DNA from: Poecilobothrus nobilitatus
Taxonomy: Eukaryota; Arthropoda; Insecta; Diptera; Dolichopodidae
Direction: 5' to 3'
Length of the DNA: 64,000 nucleotides
Assembly: GCA_947095535.1 (NCBI GenBank)
Contig: OX352773.1
Location: 35,361,398-35,425,397, forward strand
This document shows, in pieces, positions 1 to 13,318 of the stretch. The notes beneath the pieces were generated by a model. It had not been told where the DNA came from, searched no databases, and saw nothing but the letters and a program-made list of their open reading frames with translations. The first letter of the stretch is position 1. Each line of letters opens with the position of its first letter. Position numbers and translations under genes: made by a program.

Positions 1-1142
1 AATAGTTCCTATAAATCAATAAATCTTATAAAAATATTACAAAACTGTTATACTCAATATTTAAAGTTTCTTTAAAAAAAAATTTGTTTTCTGTTACTTA
101 ATAACTGGTAACTAATAAGAGACTATGTAAAAATGTTTTTTCATTATCAATTTTAATTTTAATCGGTCTCTACTTTATTTAATATTCTATGCGGATTTAT
201 AAAAATATCAAATTATCATTATTATGATTACAAGTTATTTTGTTACATTATAAATCTTGGCACATTATTTTGTCCTAAATTTCATATTTTACTTTAATTT
301 TATTTCTGTTCTTCAATGAATTATCAAAATTATTTTCAAACAGGTACAAATAGTAAAATTTTTTTTGTTTTAAAATATTTATGTTTACATAGGTGTATAT
401 ATATTATATATATGTATAAATTTCCACGAGTTACTAACTTCTAGTTAAATAAAATTTTTCTTTTTTTTTTTTCTGTAAAATAATAAAAAATTTATTACAT
501 TTTAAAATTACAAATTTATAATATTCGGCAATTATAAAAAAAAAAAAATTTTAAAACATAAAAATAAAAAATAAACTAAAAAGTAATTAAAAACTCTTTT
601 TAATTACTGGAACAAAAAAAAAATGCAAAAAATTATTCGATGCTTATTAAAACAGAATATTTTCACCTTTTTACAAAATTTCTTTAATATTTTATTTTTT
701 TTTTTTTTGAAATTCAACACAACAGGAGATAATTAATTATTTCCTTCCGTTCAGTTTATATTTTAATATATTTTTAAATGTTATGATTTTTAAAAAATGT
801 GTTTAAGATTTCCATCAAAAGAAAGAACACATTAATTTTTTTTTATTTTTATTTCATTTTTTTTTTTTGTTTTGTTTTTTTTTTTGTTTAAATTAAAAAT
901 AAACAATTGTAATTAACTTCAATGAAAATTTTATATTGAAAATGTAATTATTTTGGATATTTTATTATTTAATTGTGTCCAAAAATGAAATTAGATTGAG
1001 CTTATGTTGAAGATTATTTAAAAAATTTCATTAGTAATAAAGTGTTTTTTTTTATGGTCTAGTTATTTTTTATATGGTATAATACTGAATGAAATAACAC
1101 TGATAGTTAACTTTAATGTACCTTAACATTTTAAAGTTGTCT
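1..1142. other. A+T-rich non-coding DNA
   Basis: Homopolymer A and T runs and low-complexity sequence. No open frame, RNA gene or repeat shared with the rest of the window was seen. Confidence 0.6.
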
Positions 1143-1440
1143 TTACCACATTTTCAAAAATTTTTGAAAACATGTTCTTATTAGTTTCACTCTGTCAGTC
1201 TGTTTGTCCGCCCGCCTGGGTGTTTACAAAACTACACCGTTTGAAATGTGGCAATTATGAAATTTTAACTACGGATAGGCATCGCCAAAAAGCTAGTTTT
1301 GCGGAACAACTTTTTTCTGTAGCCCGGTTCGTTACGGAGCTTAAGCCCTACATAGTTCAAAAAAGCTCTATCTTTTTTCTCAAATTGTTATAACCCATGT
1401 TCTATAAAGCATATTTTCAATCTGGAAAAGCCAAATAATA
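1143..1440 (+). repeat. Fragment of fold-back repeat family (end piece)
   Basis: Starts with an A/T stretch followed by 'TTAGTTTCACTCTGTCAG', 'GTTTACAAAACTACACCGTT' and 'GTTACGGAGCTTAAGCCCTA'. The same ordered blocks begin the left arm of the complete element at 59745-61695. It is G+C-richer than its surroundings, which is why a 73-residue frame happens to stay open at 1172-1393; that frame is not conserved in other copies. Divergence between copies suggests an old insertion. The class of the element is not identified. Confidence 0.7.
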
Positions 1441-4400
1441 GCTGGTTTTATAGACTTTATAAATGTATATAAAATAAATATTTACCATGCGGTATTTTAA
1501 TATACCGTTATGTAAAACATAATTTTTGCAAAAATTTGGATTCTTCTCTTCTATCTATAATAATTTTTCTTAATAATGTAGAGTTACCTTATAATTGTCG
1601 AAAGTGTGATTTGATTTTTTTAAATTTTTTCTTACCAAAAAAAAAAAAATCAAAGATCAATTTATTATCAAAATTTATTTTTCAATATATATACTCTTTA
1701 CTCTCTAGGCTTATTGTGGAATATTTTTTAATTTTAGAGATGTGCTTTTTTTGAAAACTCTTGATTTTTTCTATTACTTGTTTTATTTTGCTTCTACCCC
1801 AGTTTTCACTGTGAAATGGTAAAATTTGTTTGAATTTGTTGTTGTCTGTCAAAAACATTGTAAGATTAAAACCCTTAAAGACTCCTTAAAATATCATATT
1901 GTTTTAAAAAAATTTTAAATTACGTACACTCATATTAATTCCAATTAGTTATAGCTAAGTAGGTAAGTCATTTTTTATGAAAAAGAAATAAATTAGAAGT
2001 TAATTTTATTCTTATTCAGTTGTATTGTATTCTCCAGTCTGTATATAGTACTGAACTTTTCTTAGACAACTTCTAACAAATATCTCAAATTCACAAAACT
2101 TTATAATATTAAAAACTTATAAAAATGTATCGGAAGTTCAAATAATTTTAAATTTTGTTTTAAAAATAAATATTTTCAATATTTTAAGTACTGTAAGAAT
2201 GCAGCCTTCACAAGACTGTTAAGCCTACACTACAAAAAATTATTGAAGTTTACCGTTTAAAATTCATTAATTTGGAATAACCTTTGTACTGGAATTTATC
2301 TTAAGAAAATTGTAAATACTAAACATAAATAATTTAAAAATGTATTAAAATTAATTAGAAACCTCTCCGCTTAAAGAAAAACACAAATATAAGAACTTTG
2401 GGTTGTCAAAGCCAGTAAATTTTATTATATATAAAATATGTTTTCTAATAATTTTGAATTGCATTATATAATTATTTTTATAATCGTTATTTTAAAAAAA
2501 TTTTAAAATATTAAAATATAAGGAATAATAAATTTTGTGGTTTCCCGGCCAATGTATGTATGTATGTATGTATAATCAAATAAAAAGCAATAAAGCCCAA
2601 AAACATTGCGAAATTCAAATAAAACCACAGGATATCAAAGGCTATCAAAAATTTATGTTAGCATAAAAATTTAAAATATGAATTTTTTATATACAGACTA
2701 TAAAGACTTTAAAAAACAAAAATGATGGTATTGCCAGATGTAATATACTTAAGTACCTATATTATTTAATAAAACTATATTATATGTATTATAAAAAATG
2801 GCACGATAATTGAATTGCATTCAAAAAGATATTTTTTAAAACTTTGACGATATTTTTAAAACGTTTCATATAAGTAACTAAACAAAATATAATTTTTCCA
2901 TTGGGTGCTAATAAGATAACTATTTTAAGATATTATTTTTCGAACTCTAAGTATTTATATATGTAAAATAGTTAAATTTTTAAATTCATTTTTTCATTAG
3001 ATGCTAATAAGGCAACTATATTTTATTTTTGTTTTTAATGTTACATATATGATAAAATCAGAATATTTTTTATTTTTATGTATTTTCTTTAAATTTTTAT
3101 GATCTGAACCATGTATATAATATTATAAGATACTTTTTATCTTTATAAAATATAAATATTATCTATATAAATTGCATAAGTATATGTATATGTATCCATA
3201 AAAATTAAAATTAGGTAAACTAAACATAAATGCAAAATATATGGAAATTAGCCAAAAAAAAAAAAAAAAACTTTTAGTTGTTTTTATTGTTTATTTATTT
3301 GAAATACGTTTATTAAAAGATTAAAATTAGTTATTACTGGCGCAATATTATTATTAAGAGTTGACATTTTTTTTTTTTTTAATTCAATTTTTTTTCTTCA
3401 ACTTTTTCTTTTTATAATTATAATTATTTGAGGGTGTATGTATTGCACTTGGTTTTTTTCATATATATGTACTTAATAAAAACCTTTTAAAACGACATCA
3501 GTTAAGGCGTTATATCGATTAAACCAAATAAATTTTATATTCCTGTTTGTTATTAGGAATATTTTCAAATAACTATGATCTATGCTTTATAAGTTTCAAA
3601 TTCGTACTTAATTTCTGTTTGAAGATCGTTTATATTACGATGATATTTAAAAAGAAAAGAAAATTTTACATACAAAGGATCAGGCAGTGAAGACAATTAG
3701 AACGATTTTGTTTCAATTGACAAAAATATCATACATTTGTACAATTAACAATTGATCAAATTTTAAATAATGAAATTATTACAGAAGATGCTGAAAGCAA
3801 CAAAGTAGAGGATTTTGGGAACGTAACCATTTGGAATTTCAAAAATTTCAAAATTATTACAATTTTCTTTAATAAAAAGGTAAATATTGTTAGATATATA
3901 AATACTATTAGATATTAACTTCATCAAAAATTGTATACATATACATATTATGCAATTGAAAAAATATAAGAAATGCGTGCTTTTTATTTTTATTTAATAC
4001 AAAAAAAATAGGAAAGATTTTATAAGATAAGCGATTGATGACAAAGACAACCAAATTTTGATGGTCCTTTTAATGTAATTTTAAACGATTTTTAGTGTAT
4101 ATTAATTATCATTGATTTTTAAGCTTCTGGGATCTTTTCACCTATATTTTAGATTTATCAACTTTTTAGAACCTCTGTAATTTTTTGGATAATGAAATCC
4201 TTACAATTAGATATTATTGTATGATTGAATCACATAGTTGTTATTTCACTATATAATGTACCGAATGTATAAAACTGAGCTTAAACTCAAATATCACTTT
4301 TTCAAACAAAATTTTCACCTGACCTCGTAGTTTTTGTTTGAAAATGTGAGTGTTGAATTCTAGCTCATTTTTTTTTTCTTTCGGCCGAATGTCTTGAATA

Positions 4401-5493
4401 ATCCTAATTCAAATTATTACAAAATCTCAAAATATCTAACACATAAAAAAAAAAAACTGCCCAAAGAACGAAATAAATTTTTAAATTCATCATTATATTC
4501 TTAATTAATTTTAAATTGCGCTTTTATATTTTTTTTTTTTTTTGACCTTAGTAAGATATGAACTTAAATAGCACCCGCATTATGATTTCAAAGAAAAAAA
4601 AAAGACAAAACAAAAAATGAATGTTCACTGCATCATCACATAAATTCCTAATATTTTTATTATAATTTATTAAGATTAAATAAATTAAAAAAAACTAAAA
4701 TAAAAATAAATGAATAAAATTTCGATAATAAAGATGTTTCTCCAAGTACAATTTATTATTATTTTTAATAAAATTTATTCGTGATGTCTGAAAGAGTTGT
4801 TTTTAAAGGGGGTATAAAATTTAAAAATTAAAAAAAAAAAATTTTTTTTTTTAAAATAAAATAATAGAAAATATTTGACATGTTCATAAATTCAATTAAT
4901 TTATTGCAGTAATAATAAGTGCATTCATATGAAAATTTAATTTGATTCTTAAATAATGAAATTTAAATAAATTTTTAAATGATACGCATATATATATTAT
5001 GATTTAAATTAAGTGTAGATAGAATAAATAAAATTATTTTGTCAATATTTATATTTTTGTATTTTTCTTCTTTTTTTTCAATTTTTAATGTTCCAAAAAT
5101 GTTTCAATTGATTAATAAAGAAAAATTTTTAAAAGTTATTTTAACATAAATTTTTCTTGAAAAATTGAATATCTTTCATATTATTAAAATAATGTTAAAA
5201 ATCATAAATAATATTTTTATTAATATAAAAATTATTGGCACTTTTCATTATAGAAATACAAATTTGAATCTGAAAAGATAAATTATTTCATTTAAAAATT
5301 TTTTTTTTTTTTGAAATTTTATTGATCTTTTACTTAATGTCATAAATTAAATTTTAATAAAAAAAAAAAAAATTATTTTTAGTTTTTAAAAGTAAAAAAT
5401 TTTTATTTTGACATGTGACATTAAAAATTTGTCAAAGATATATGCTGTTTTAACAAATGAATTTTATGAAGAAAGATTGAAAAATTAAGAAAC
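1441..5493. other. A+T-rich non-coding DNA with one (ATGT)n microsatellite
   Basis: Contains an (ATGT)n tract at about 2552-2573 and many poly-A and poly-T runs. A 72-codon open frame at 1536-1754 has lysine, asparagine, leucine and phenylalanine-rich content typical of random A+T-rich DNA. No gene is supported. Confidence 0.6.
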
Positions 5494-5495
5494 TA

Positions 5496-6773
5496 TAGGG
5501 TGTTTTTCTTTTTTAGTTCAGAGCAGAGCCAGAACTATAAAAAAAAAAAATCACCTGTCTCCACCACAGAACCGACCGCCACTACACGAAAAGTACAATG
5601 ATAAAATTTATAGATTTTTTACATAATAATTTATATCAAAGCAAAATAACATCTAATAATTTAACAACATTTTGCATTTATTCAATAATAATAATAAGCA
5701 ATGAAATCATAAAAATATATGTGCATTCATTCATATGTACATCCATTTACATTATTATGTAATATACATGATTTTTTTTTTCATTCAAAAATAATAAAAA
5801 CTGTAAACAAATACAAAACAAACTTAAGATTAACATTGAATCTGCTAACAAAAATTTTACCGTTTTAATTTTATGTCATCAACAAAAGAATAATATGCGT
5901 AGATGTAAGTACATATGAATGTATATAAATTTTAAGTGATATCAAAAAGAACAAAAACAAATTGTTCATATAAATTCATATGGAGTGTTATGTATGAAAT
6001 TTGGACTAAGAAAAAAAATTAATAAAAGTTAAAGTTAGTCGGATAAAAAAAAAGTTCTATGGCAAAGTTGTTGCTCTTTACTTGTGTAACAACTTTTTCT
6101 TAATAATTATTCTCATAAAATTTTTCTGTTACGAAATATTCGTAAAAAACTTAAAAAGTAGACTAGTAAACTACCACTTGCTGTTGTCTAATTTACTCCA
6201 AAAGCTTATCAATCCGAGATATTTACGTCAAAACCTTAAATATGAAATTGCAAAAAATTCCGCTCACTCGTTTAAGCTGTACACGTGCCCACAGACATAC
6301 CCACACACACACGCACCCAGCCACACACACACAGACGGACATCATGCTAAAAAAATGTTTACAGCCTTTTCCACATCGCAGTAGTGCATATTTGCCAAAA
6401 TCTCAGGGACAAATTTTTAGTATGAAAACAATACCTACCTTATACATAATTGTAAGCGGTCGGTATGTTTCTTTTTTCACTCTGAATGATCAGAGTTTGT
6501 CTTTTGTGTTTCTTTCAAAGTGCGCTCAGAGTATGATTTAAATGTTCGATTTTATTTTAATTTACAGATATCGTAGAGCACTTGAAATTAAATTTCAAAA
6601 TATTAATTTTTTTTTATAGATTTGACACTTTTGACAGGTTAAAGCTCTATTATTTTTAAAAATTATTTCGGAGCGTTTAGGGATACAATTTTTTTTATTT
6701 GTTCAGAACGTAATCTATGTACTCGATATCTGTTCATGGCGTTTAATCTGAACTAAAAAAGTAAAACACCTTA
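5496..6773. mobile_element. TA-flanked inverted-repeat DNA transposon relic (non-autonomous)
   Basis: The left end reads TAGGGTGTTTTTC then TTTTTTAGTTCAGA. The right end, read on the other strand, is TAAGGTGTTTTAC then TTTTTTAGTTCAGA. The two 27-nt ends differ at two positions, and TA dinucleotides flank both, as expected for Tc1/mariner-type target duplication. No transposase frame is present inside. Most of the interior (5551-6465) is a separate repeat also found at 34364-35320 without these ends, so that repeat is probably nested here or was captured. The superfamily is inferred from TSD and end structure only. Confidence 0.6.
5551..6465 (+). repeat. Interspersed repeat 'A', copy 1, with internal (CA)n
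   Basis: Nearly the whole 0.9 kb matches 34364-35320 in the same order. Shared blocks include 'TGTCTCCACCACAG', 'CCGACCGCCACTACACGAAA', 'CAATCCGAGATATTTACGTC', 'GCTGTACACGTGCC', a CA-rich microsatellite (about 6300-6335), and the end 'ACAATACCTACCTTATACAT' followed by 'GCGGTCGGTA'. The first block 'ACCGACCGC' recurs inverted at the far end, giving a possible 9-bp inverted repeat. Two overlapping open frames (6082-6384 and 6242-6541) cross the microsatellite and are not protein genes. The type is unassigned; a non-autonomous DNA element is likely. Confidence 0.75.
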
Positions 6774-6775
6774 TA

Positions 6776-7131
6776 TTAAAGAAAGAAAATATTTAGATTG
6801 CCGAATTTAATATTGTAATTGTATTATTAAAAAAAAATTTTTTTTATTTTATAATATAATTTATTTAAATTTATTTGCTTTTGATCTTATTATTTGAAAA
6901 TATGTGTTTTTGTTTCAAAATATATTTTTTTTTGAATCATATATGAACAAGAAATATTTAAGTTACTGGTCTTTTTATGCTGCCAAAATTAAATGTTCAA
7001 TCTTTCATATAATGTTAAAAAAGATGTGGTCTAAATTATTTCTTTAGTTTTTTGAAGTTTATAGCAAAACTGTATGTTGTTAAGTTATATTTCATGTCGA
7101 TAAGTTATACATGAGTACTATTGCGCCTACC
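6776..7131. other. A+T-rich non-coding DNA
   Basis: No coding, RNA or repeat signal was seen between the two mobile elements. Confidence 0.5.
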
Positions 7132-7159
7132 ACTTATCACTAATTAAATAATCATATAA

Positions 7160-7919
7160 CCCTTTCGCGACGGCTTTCGAATGGACATGTTGCAGTTCAA
7201 TTTTCAACTAGTTTAGTTAGATATTGGGCATTCTGTCTTAAATATGGCTATGAATCTAGGGCCTTACCAAAGGTCTTTGCTGGGGATGATGGTACAACAT
7301 TGTACCATTCGTCTTTTTATGTGGTACAGCATGTGTACCAAAAGTCTTTTATGAAATAAAAACAAATTTTAAACTAAAAGTAATTCATTCACAAAAATCA
7401 TCACCACTTAATTCACTATCTTCGCTTGAATTGTGTTCTTCTAGCACGTCTTCTATCTCTTTTGAATTAATTTTCTAAACATTTTTTCCTAAAGTTCAAA
7501 ATAAAATAATTAGTACATAAAATACTGTTGGTACGTATTTGTATCAATGTAAAAGACGGCTGGTACATATATGTACCGCTACCGAAATTTTCCCATAATC
7601 AACTATATATACAAACATACATATATGTTTTTATACTTACTGTATTAGAAATATAGAAAAATATTATAAAATTTTGTAATATTCTAATCTCTTACTACAA
7701 ATGAGCGAATGCACGTAAATGTACTAAACAAATTATGGTAAATGGAAAATTCCCTTTTATAATAAAGCAAAAAATGTTTATAAACATTGTTTTGTAAACA
7801 TTAAAATTTCTGTTAAAAGACGAACTGGCGTATATTTGAACCAATTTTAGTATAATTTCAATCTTCTAGTCTTTTTTGAATTTTCGTGGTAAATATGTGT
7901 ACCAGTCGTCGCGAAAGGG
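7160..7919. mobile_element. piggyBac-like non-autonomous element
   Basis: The ends are CCCTTTCGCGACGGC on the left and, read inverted from the right, CCCTTTCGCGACGAC (14 of 15 identical). Both are directly flanked by ATAA. piggyBac elements have ends starting CCC and 4-bp duplications, normally TTAA, so ATAA is an atypical or mutated target. The interior carries a palindromic motif of the form TGGTACA-spacer-TGTACC, often beside GAC/GTC, at about 7290-7310, 7331-7352, 7560-7586 and, degraded, at 7824-7845 and 7888-7903. These could be transposase-binding subterminal repeats. A short remnant of an acidic N-terminus is still open on the minus strand. Confidence 0.65.
7385..7474 (-). pseudogene. 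Remnant of piggyBac-like transposase N-terminus
   Basis: About 29 minus-strand codons read as an acidic peptide containing 'EIEDVLEEHNSSEDSELSGD', followed by a stop and preceded by a stop. Acidic Ser/Asp/Glu-rich N-termini with an 'EIE..L' start are typical of piggyBac transposases. The peptide is cut off at both ends and the catalytic domain is absent, so it cannot be active. The match is judged from composition and from its position inside a piggyBac-like element. A chance acidic stretch is possible. Confidence 0.35.
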
Positions 7920-8071
7920 ATAAACAAAAAAAAACACTCATTTTATAAGTGAGTGCTTTTTACTAATAAAAATTTTATTGAGTAATTTATTACAAAATAT
8001 GTATAGCTTTGGTGCAACAAAAACTTATCAAAAAAATTATTATTTAATTTGTTATTTGATTAGTGATAAGT

Positions 8072-9684
8072 ATTTTTATGTAATATAAACATTTAATTTC
8101 TATCTAATGAGTAGATTATATTTTTAATTTTAAGAATTTATTGTCATACTCTGATTAGAAGCGTATATAATATTCTAATCTTTTTCAAAACCCTTTCGCT
8201 TGTAAATTCTATTCTAACATATAGAAATTATTTTTAAAGCCTAACAAGAGAAATTAAAATAAAAGTTCCAGAATTAAAAAAAAAATAATCTTCCTGATTT
8301 TAGATTTTATTCCAAAATACCTATTATTAAAAAAGTAATACAAAAATTTATAAAGAATAATTTTAATTCGTATTAATTTGAAATTTTATACAATATTTTG
8401 TACGCTCTTGAATCTTATGAGATTCATTAGTAGTTGGATCTTTCTTCTAAAATATTTTTTAGACTTAACAAATTATTTGAATACTTTTGTATATCAACAG
8501 TCATACTCTTTTAAAAATACCCTTTCCACTTAATTATTTTACAGATTATGAATTTCTAGTTAAATAATAAATTAAAATATAATTTAACAGCTGTATAAAT
8601 AATTTTTTAGTTAGGATTATAACAGAGGCTAAAGTAAAGATTTAATTTGCACATATTTACAAATGTTGAGTTCTTTTCTGATAATTTTCTTAAATTTTAA
8701 CTTTTCTTCATATCACTTTTTTTTAATTTTATATTTTTCTCACGTAAAGATAATCCGCAAAATTGTCTTAAATCAGTCGTCAGTTCAATGACATTTCTGT
8801 GTGCATAAGAATAAAAGATACAAAATTTTTAATTAAAAAAGACAAAAAAAAAAAACAATTACAGAAGAAATCATAAAAAAAGTTAATATTAAAATTTATA
8901 AAAAAATAATATTACCATTATTTTATATTGCTGAATTTAATGAAAGAATTATTCAAAGCACAAACATATTGAAAAAAAAATTTAATGTTAAAATTTCTTA
9001 TATATAATATGTACTTAAAAGTACAATTAATTTAAGATTTATCTTGTTTTTTTTTTTTTTTTTTTTTTTAATTTAATTATTAATAACTATGTCATGAAAA
9101 TAAATAATGTGACTTTGTCTGTTATTTGCGGTTACATTATATTTACAAAACATATGAAAATAAAATAAAAGTATAATAAAAACTTTATCAAAAATGAAAG
9201 AATATTTTATAGGGTATTTCATTACAACTTTTACTTTATTATGTATAAACTTTAAAAATAAAATCCAGAAAATTTTTTTTTCTTTCTTTTTAATTATAAT
9301 AAATTAATTTAACACCTTGTTTCTTTTGTTTTTGGTAACAGTCAGTATATATAGTCTTTTTAATTTTAGTATCAAGTACTTTCTCGCCTTTTTAAAAATT
9401 TAGTTGTTGGTTGATGAATAGTAATCACGTTAACTGCCATGAGTACCATGTTAAGGTACTCAAAAAATTATCTCAAACATTTAGATTTCGAGGACCGGGG
9501 TGTAAGTGAAACCCAATCACCGTTTATTTAAATAATTTTTTTTTTATTTTTCTGTTTGGCCTCCTTGATCCATACATATTTTCAGTGGGACAATCTTTTA
9601 ATTTTCCCTACATTATACTATAGTTTTTTTTTCATCGAAAATGCTAACGCTAAAGTTATAATATGGTTAATAGATTATAGTATA
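8072..9684. other. A+T-rich non-coding DNA
   Basis: Only homopolymer runs and low-complexity sequence. A slightly G+C-richer patch at 9425-9525 has no open frame or recognised motif. Confidence 0.55.
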
Positions 9685-9845
9685 GTATAGCCAGACAATG
9701 GTGTAGTTGTTAAGACATTGGCCTTTAATTTGAAAGGTTTCGGGTTCAAACTGAGCTACTTCTGCACCAAAACCCTATACATCTTATAGGTGTGGGAAGA
9801 AGAAGAAAAAAGAGATTATAAGATGTAACTCTTAATTAGGATTCT
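9685..9845 (+). mobile_element. tRNA-derived SINE
   Basis: Has internal Pol III promoter boxes at tRNA spacing. The A box TGGTGTAGTTG at 9699-9709 fits TRGYNNARNNG. The B-box-like GGTTCAAACTG at 9743-9753 is a partial match to GGTTCGANTCC. The segment between and beyond does not fold into a canonical tRNA acceptor stem, so a tRNA-headed SINE relic fits better than a tRNA gene. The 3' limit is approximate. This family differs in sequence from the SINEs at 20.9 and 46.3 kb. Confidence 0.5.
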
Positions 9846-12800
9846 TATCTTCTCAAATATATTATTCATAAAGTTCTAGAATTTTAGTATTCTTTCTGAA
9901 ATTTGATAGATATATTTTATTACGATAGATAACTTTAACTTAAACATTTTGATATTAATAAAAGAATTAACAAAAAAAAAAATTTCAATAGGTTTAGGTT
10001 AGGTTAAAATATTGTAGGTTTTTGCAAAATATACTTAATGAAAATTCAATAAAAGTAAAACTTTGTAATTTCTAGTGCATATTTAAAAAAAATTTAATCT
10101 CAATATTTTCATGGCGCTTTATTATTATTTAGCTGTCTTCGGAGTATGAAATATCCTTTTGAAAATTATTTTTACATATCTACTGTTTGTGAAATTGTTA
10201 TTGACTTTATTTAATAATCTAATAATTTAAGAAAGGTTTCACTTAAAAAAAAAGGGCGATGAAATATTTTGTGTAGTTGATTATTATAAAATTTAATCAA
10301 TTCTTTAACCTATACCTTATATTTACATAAAATATATAGTAATATATGAAAAAGTCAAGAGGAAAATATCATTTGTTTATTTATAAGTACCTAATGAAAA
10401 TTAAAATTTCAACAGATACTAAAACAAAGGTTTTTAGATACAAAAAATGTATGTCAAGAACCATTTCAAAGTTTTTAGTATAAGTATACCTATATCATTT
10501 ATTGTTAAATTTTATTAAAATTCGCAAAAAAAGAATTGTATTTTTAAGTTTTTTTTTTTTTTTTTTAATAATAATAAAAAATAAAAATATGAAATACATT
10601 CCAAAAACAAAATATAAATATAATAATAATAATAATAATTTTGTTGGAGACAAAAAAATATTTATTTGATTTTTTTTTTCCCCGTTTCGCTGGGACAAAC
10701 TTTTTAAACAAAAAAATTAAAATTAGAAAATAATAAAAGATTTTCCAAAAAAAAAAAAAAAAAAGTGTTCTCGTTTTCATATTTTCTCATATATGTTCAA
10801 AAAAAAAAAAAAAGAAAAAGATCTGAAAATAACCGAGCTTTGAAATGAAATATTTTGAAAGAAAAAAATTTTTTTTAGATGTCTTCTTTAGCGTTATTCA
10901 AAAAGATTCTCAAACTTTTTATTGAAATTTTTTTTTTTTAAAATGTGCATTTTAAATTACTTATTTTCTTTTTTTCCCCCCAAAATTCTAAAAACAAAGA
11001 ACAAAGGAGAACTTTTATATATTTGTATATATATTTGTAATTTGTTAAAAATTCTTATGATATGGTGACATTTATATATTATTTAATAATTCTTATTGTT
11101 TCTTTAATATTGTTTTGTACTCAGAAAGAATTTAAACAAAAAAAAAAAAAAAATATTATTTATGAGCTTATTTTTGGTATTTTAAGTTTCACTACTCTTA
11201 AAATATATTTATAAATCTAAATTTTTTTTTTAATTTTTGTTAATGATTTTTCAGCATAAGATAATAATATATTTTAGGTTGTTTTTCAAGTCTAAATTCA
11301 ATGACTCAGTTAAAATTTAAAAGCTTTTTTTATTGCACAATATAAAATATAACCGTGTCATTCTTATTTTAAAAGAAAATAAATGAAACATTTGTAGTAA
11401 TAAAATATCACTCAATAGAATATAACTCAAAAATATGAGAGAATGTTCAACAAATTCATGTAACAAATATTGTATTGTCAACGTGGATAAGACTCCAGAA
11501 GTAGAATGTTCCCAGAAGCTGTCAATAAAAATCATTCAACAAATATCGTATTGTTAACTTTTAGCAATATTTGTAAGGCTCCAGGGACAGAAAAAATACA
11601 TTTAGGAAAATTGCTATTTAATATGTTTAAACGATTAGAGATAAAAAAACGATTTAAAAATTAAAACGAATTGTATAATTTCGTCAAAGTGATTTTACGT
11701 AAATTTATAGTCTTCTGATATTTTAAATAAAATTTAATTTCGAATTAATTTCATTTTGCTTTTTACTTTGTTCTTTTCTTGTCCTGTAAAACATTTCAAC
11801 ATAATTTTGAATGGGGGAGCAAATGTATTTAGAATAACATTTGAAAATATCTTATTTATATTTTTGTATGGTATTTTTGGAAATATGAAGTAAATATTCG
11901 TATTAATACGTTAAATATGGAAATAAGGAAAATTTTGAAAATCACTGTTTTTATTAATTCTATTTTTATATTAGAATCTATAATAAAAATAAAACTTTTT
12001 TTTTTTTTATTTTATTATTATTTTTAATATAATTCATTTTGGAACTGTGTGAGAAGTTTTTTTTTTTTGTGTATGTCCCCAGATTTTTTCAAAAAAAGCG
12101 TCTCATCAGATTCCAGTATAATAAAAACGAAAGAACAAAAAAAAATATCACAAATAAAATAAATGAAGAAAAAAAAGCGAAAAAAAAAAAAATATTTTTG
12201 TTATGAAAACGAATCCCAATGTATAAAACAGATAAAAATTAAATTTTTAATATTAAAAACAAACATATTGTGTTTTAAAAATAAATAAGATAAGATATTT
12301 TTTTCTTTTTTTTTTTTTAGTTTATGTTCAATTAGTTTCTAATTGTTCTGTAATTATTTGAAAATGTATTAAAAAAGAAGAAAAAAAAAAATGCCGGCCG
12401 GTATTTTTTTTTTTTTTCAGTTGAAGAACAATTTCTATTATTTTAACAAATTTTTTTTTATGTATTATAAGTAGATGCCAACTCTTTTATTATTGGTTAC
12501 AAAAGTCATGACACGTGAATAAACCGATAAATTTAAAAGATATTTTTAGGATTTATTAACGTGCAAATAGAATAAGTAAGTAGTATAGTATTTACTTACA
12601 AAATACGAAAATTTGAAATACGTCAATATTATAGATGTATTCAAAAAAAAAAAAACATTTAAAAAAAAAGGTGTTTCCAATTAATATTTGAATATAGTAG
12701 AAAATATCACGAACGCGATCAAAATTTCCCATATACTCTTAATAAATTCATTCATTTGTTGTGGTATTTGACAGCAGTTTGAAAAATTTATTATTAAATG

Positions 12801-13274
12801 TCAATTGAATTTTTTAAATAATAAGTAAAACAATTTGTAAATTTCAAAACCTTTGCTTATTGAATTTTTGACAGTTAAAGTGTTAAAGTGTATATACATG
12901 ATAATCTAGACATCGTATCGAAACAATTTACATTTTCAAACAATATAAATTTTAGTAAAAAATTTGGCAAAATGTCAAAAAATTTATTTTTCGTGATTTG
13001 AATTTCGCCGCTATTTTCTTTTTAATACCTACTCGTACTCGTACTTATTTAATTAATTAGGCGAAAAAAAGCATAATCAATATTGATTAAAGTTTTATGC
13101 CCTTTCGTTTTACTCATTTCTAAATTGTTTTTATTTTTGTTTTTAGATTGTGAATTAGGTGAAAATTTTTTTTTTAAATAACTTTTTCTTTTTTTTTTTA
13201 TAATTGTTGTATTTTTAACATTAAAAGAAATAATTTTAAAAATAAAAATAAATAAATTTAAAAATATATTATAA

Positions 13275-13318
<44 letters not shown>

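Larger units (their letters stand above)
7132..8071. mobile_element. Outer inverted repeat enclosing a piggyBac-like relic
   Basis: A 20-bp sequence at 7132-7151 (ACTTATCACTAATTAAATAA) recurs inverted at 8052-8071 with one mismatch. The piggyBac-like relic lies only 8 bp inside the left copy. A smaller hairpin, CACTCA...TGAGTG, lies at about 7934-7955. The outer repeat may mark an older MITE into which the inner element inserted. No target duplication was established, so this could be a chance or degraded structure. Confidence 0.4.

Noticed and set aside
1172..1393. 73-codon frame in a G+C-richer patch
   Set aside because: It lies in a fold-back family fragment; the other copies have no corresponding frame.
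6082..6541. Two 100-codon frames with His/Thr runs
   Set aside because: They cross the (CA)n tract of a dispersed repeat and are not preserved in the second copy.
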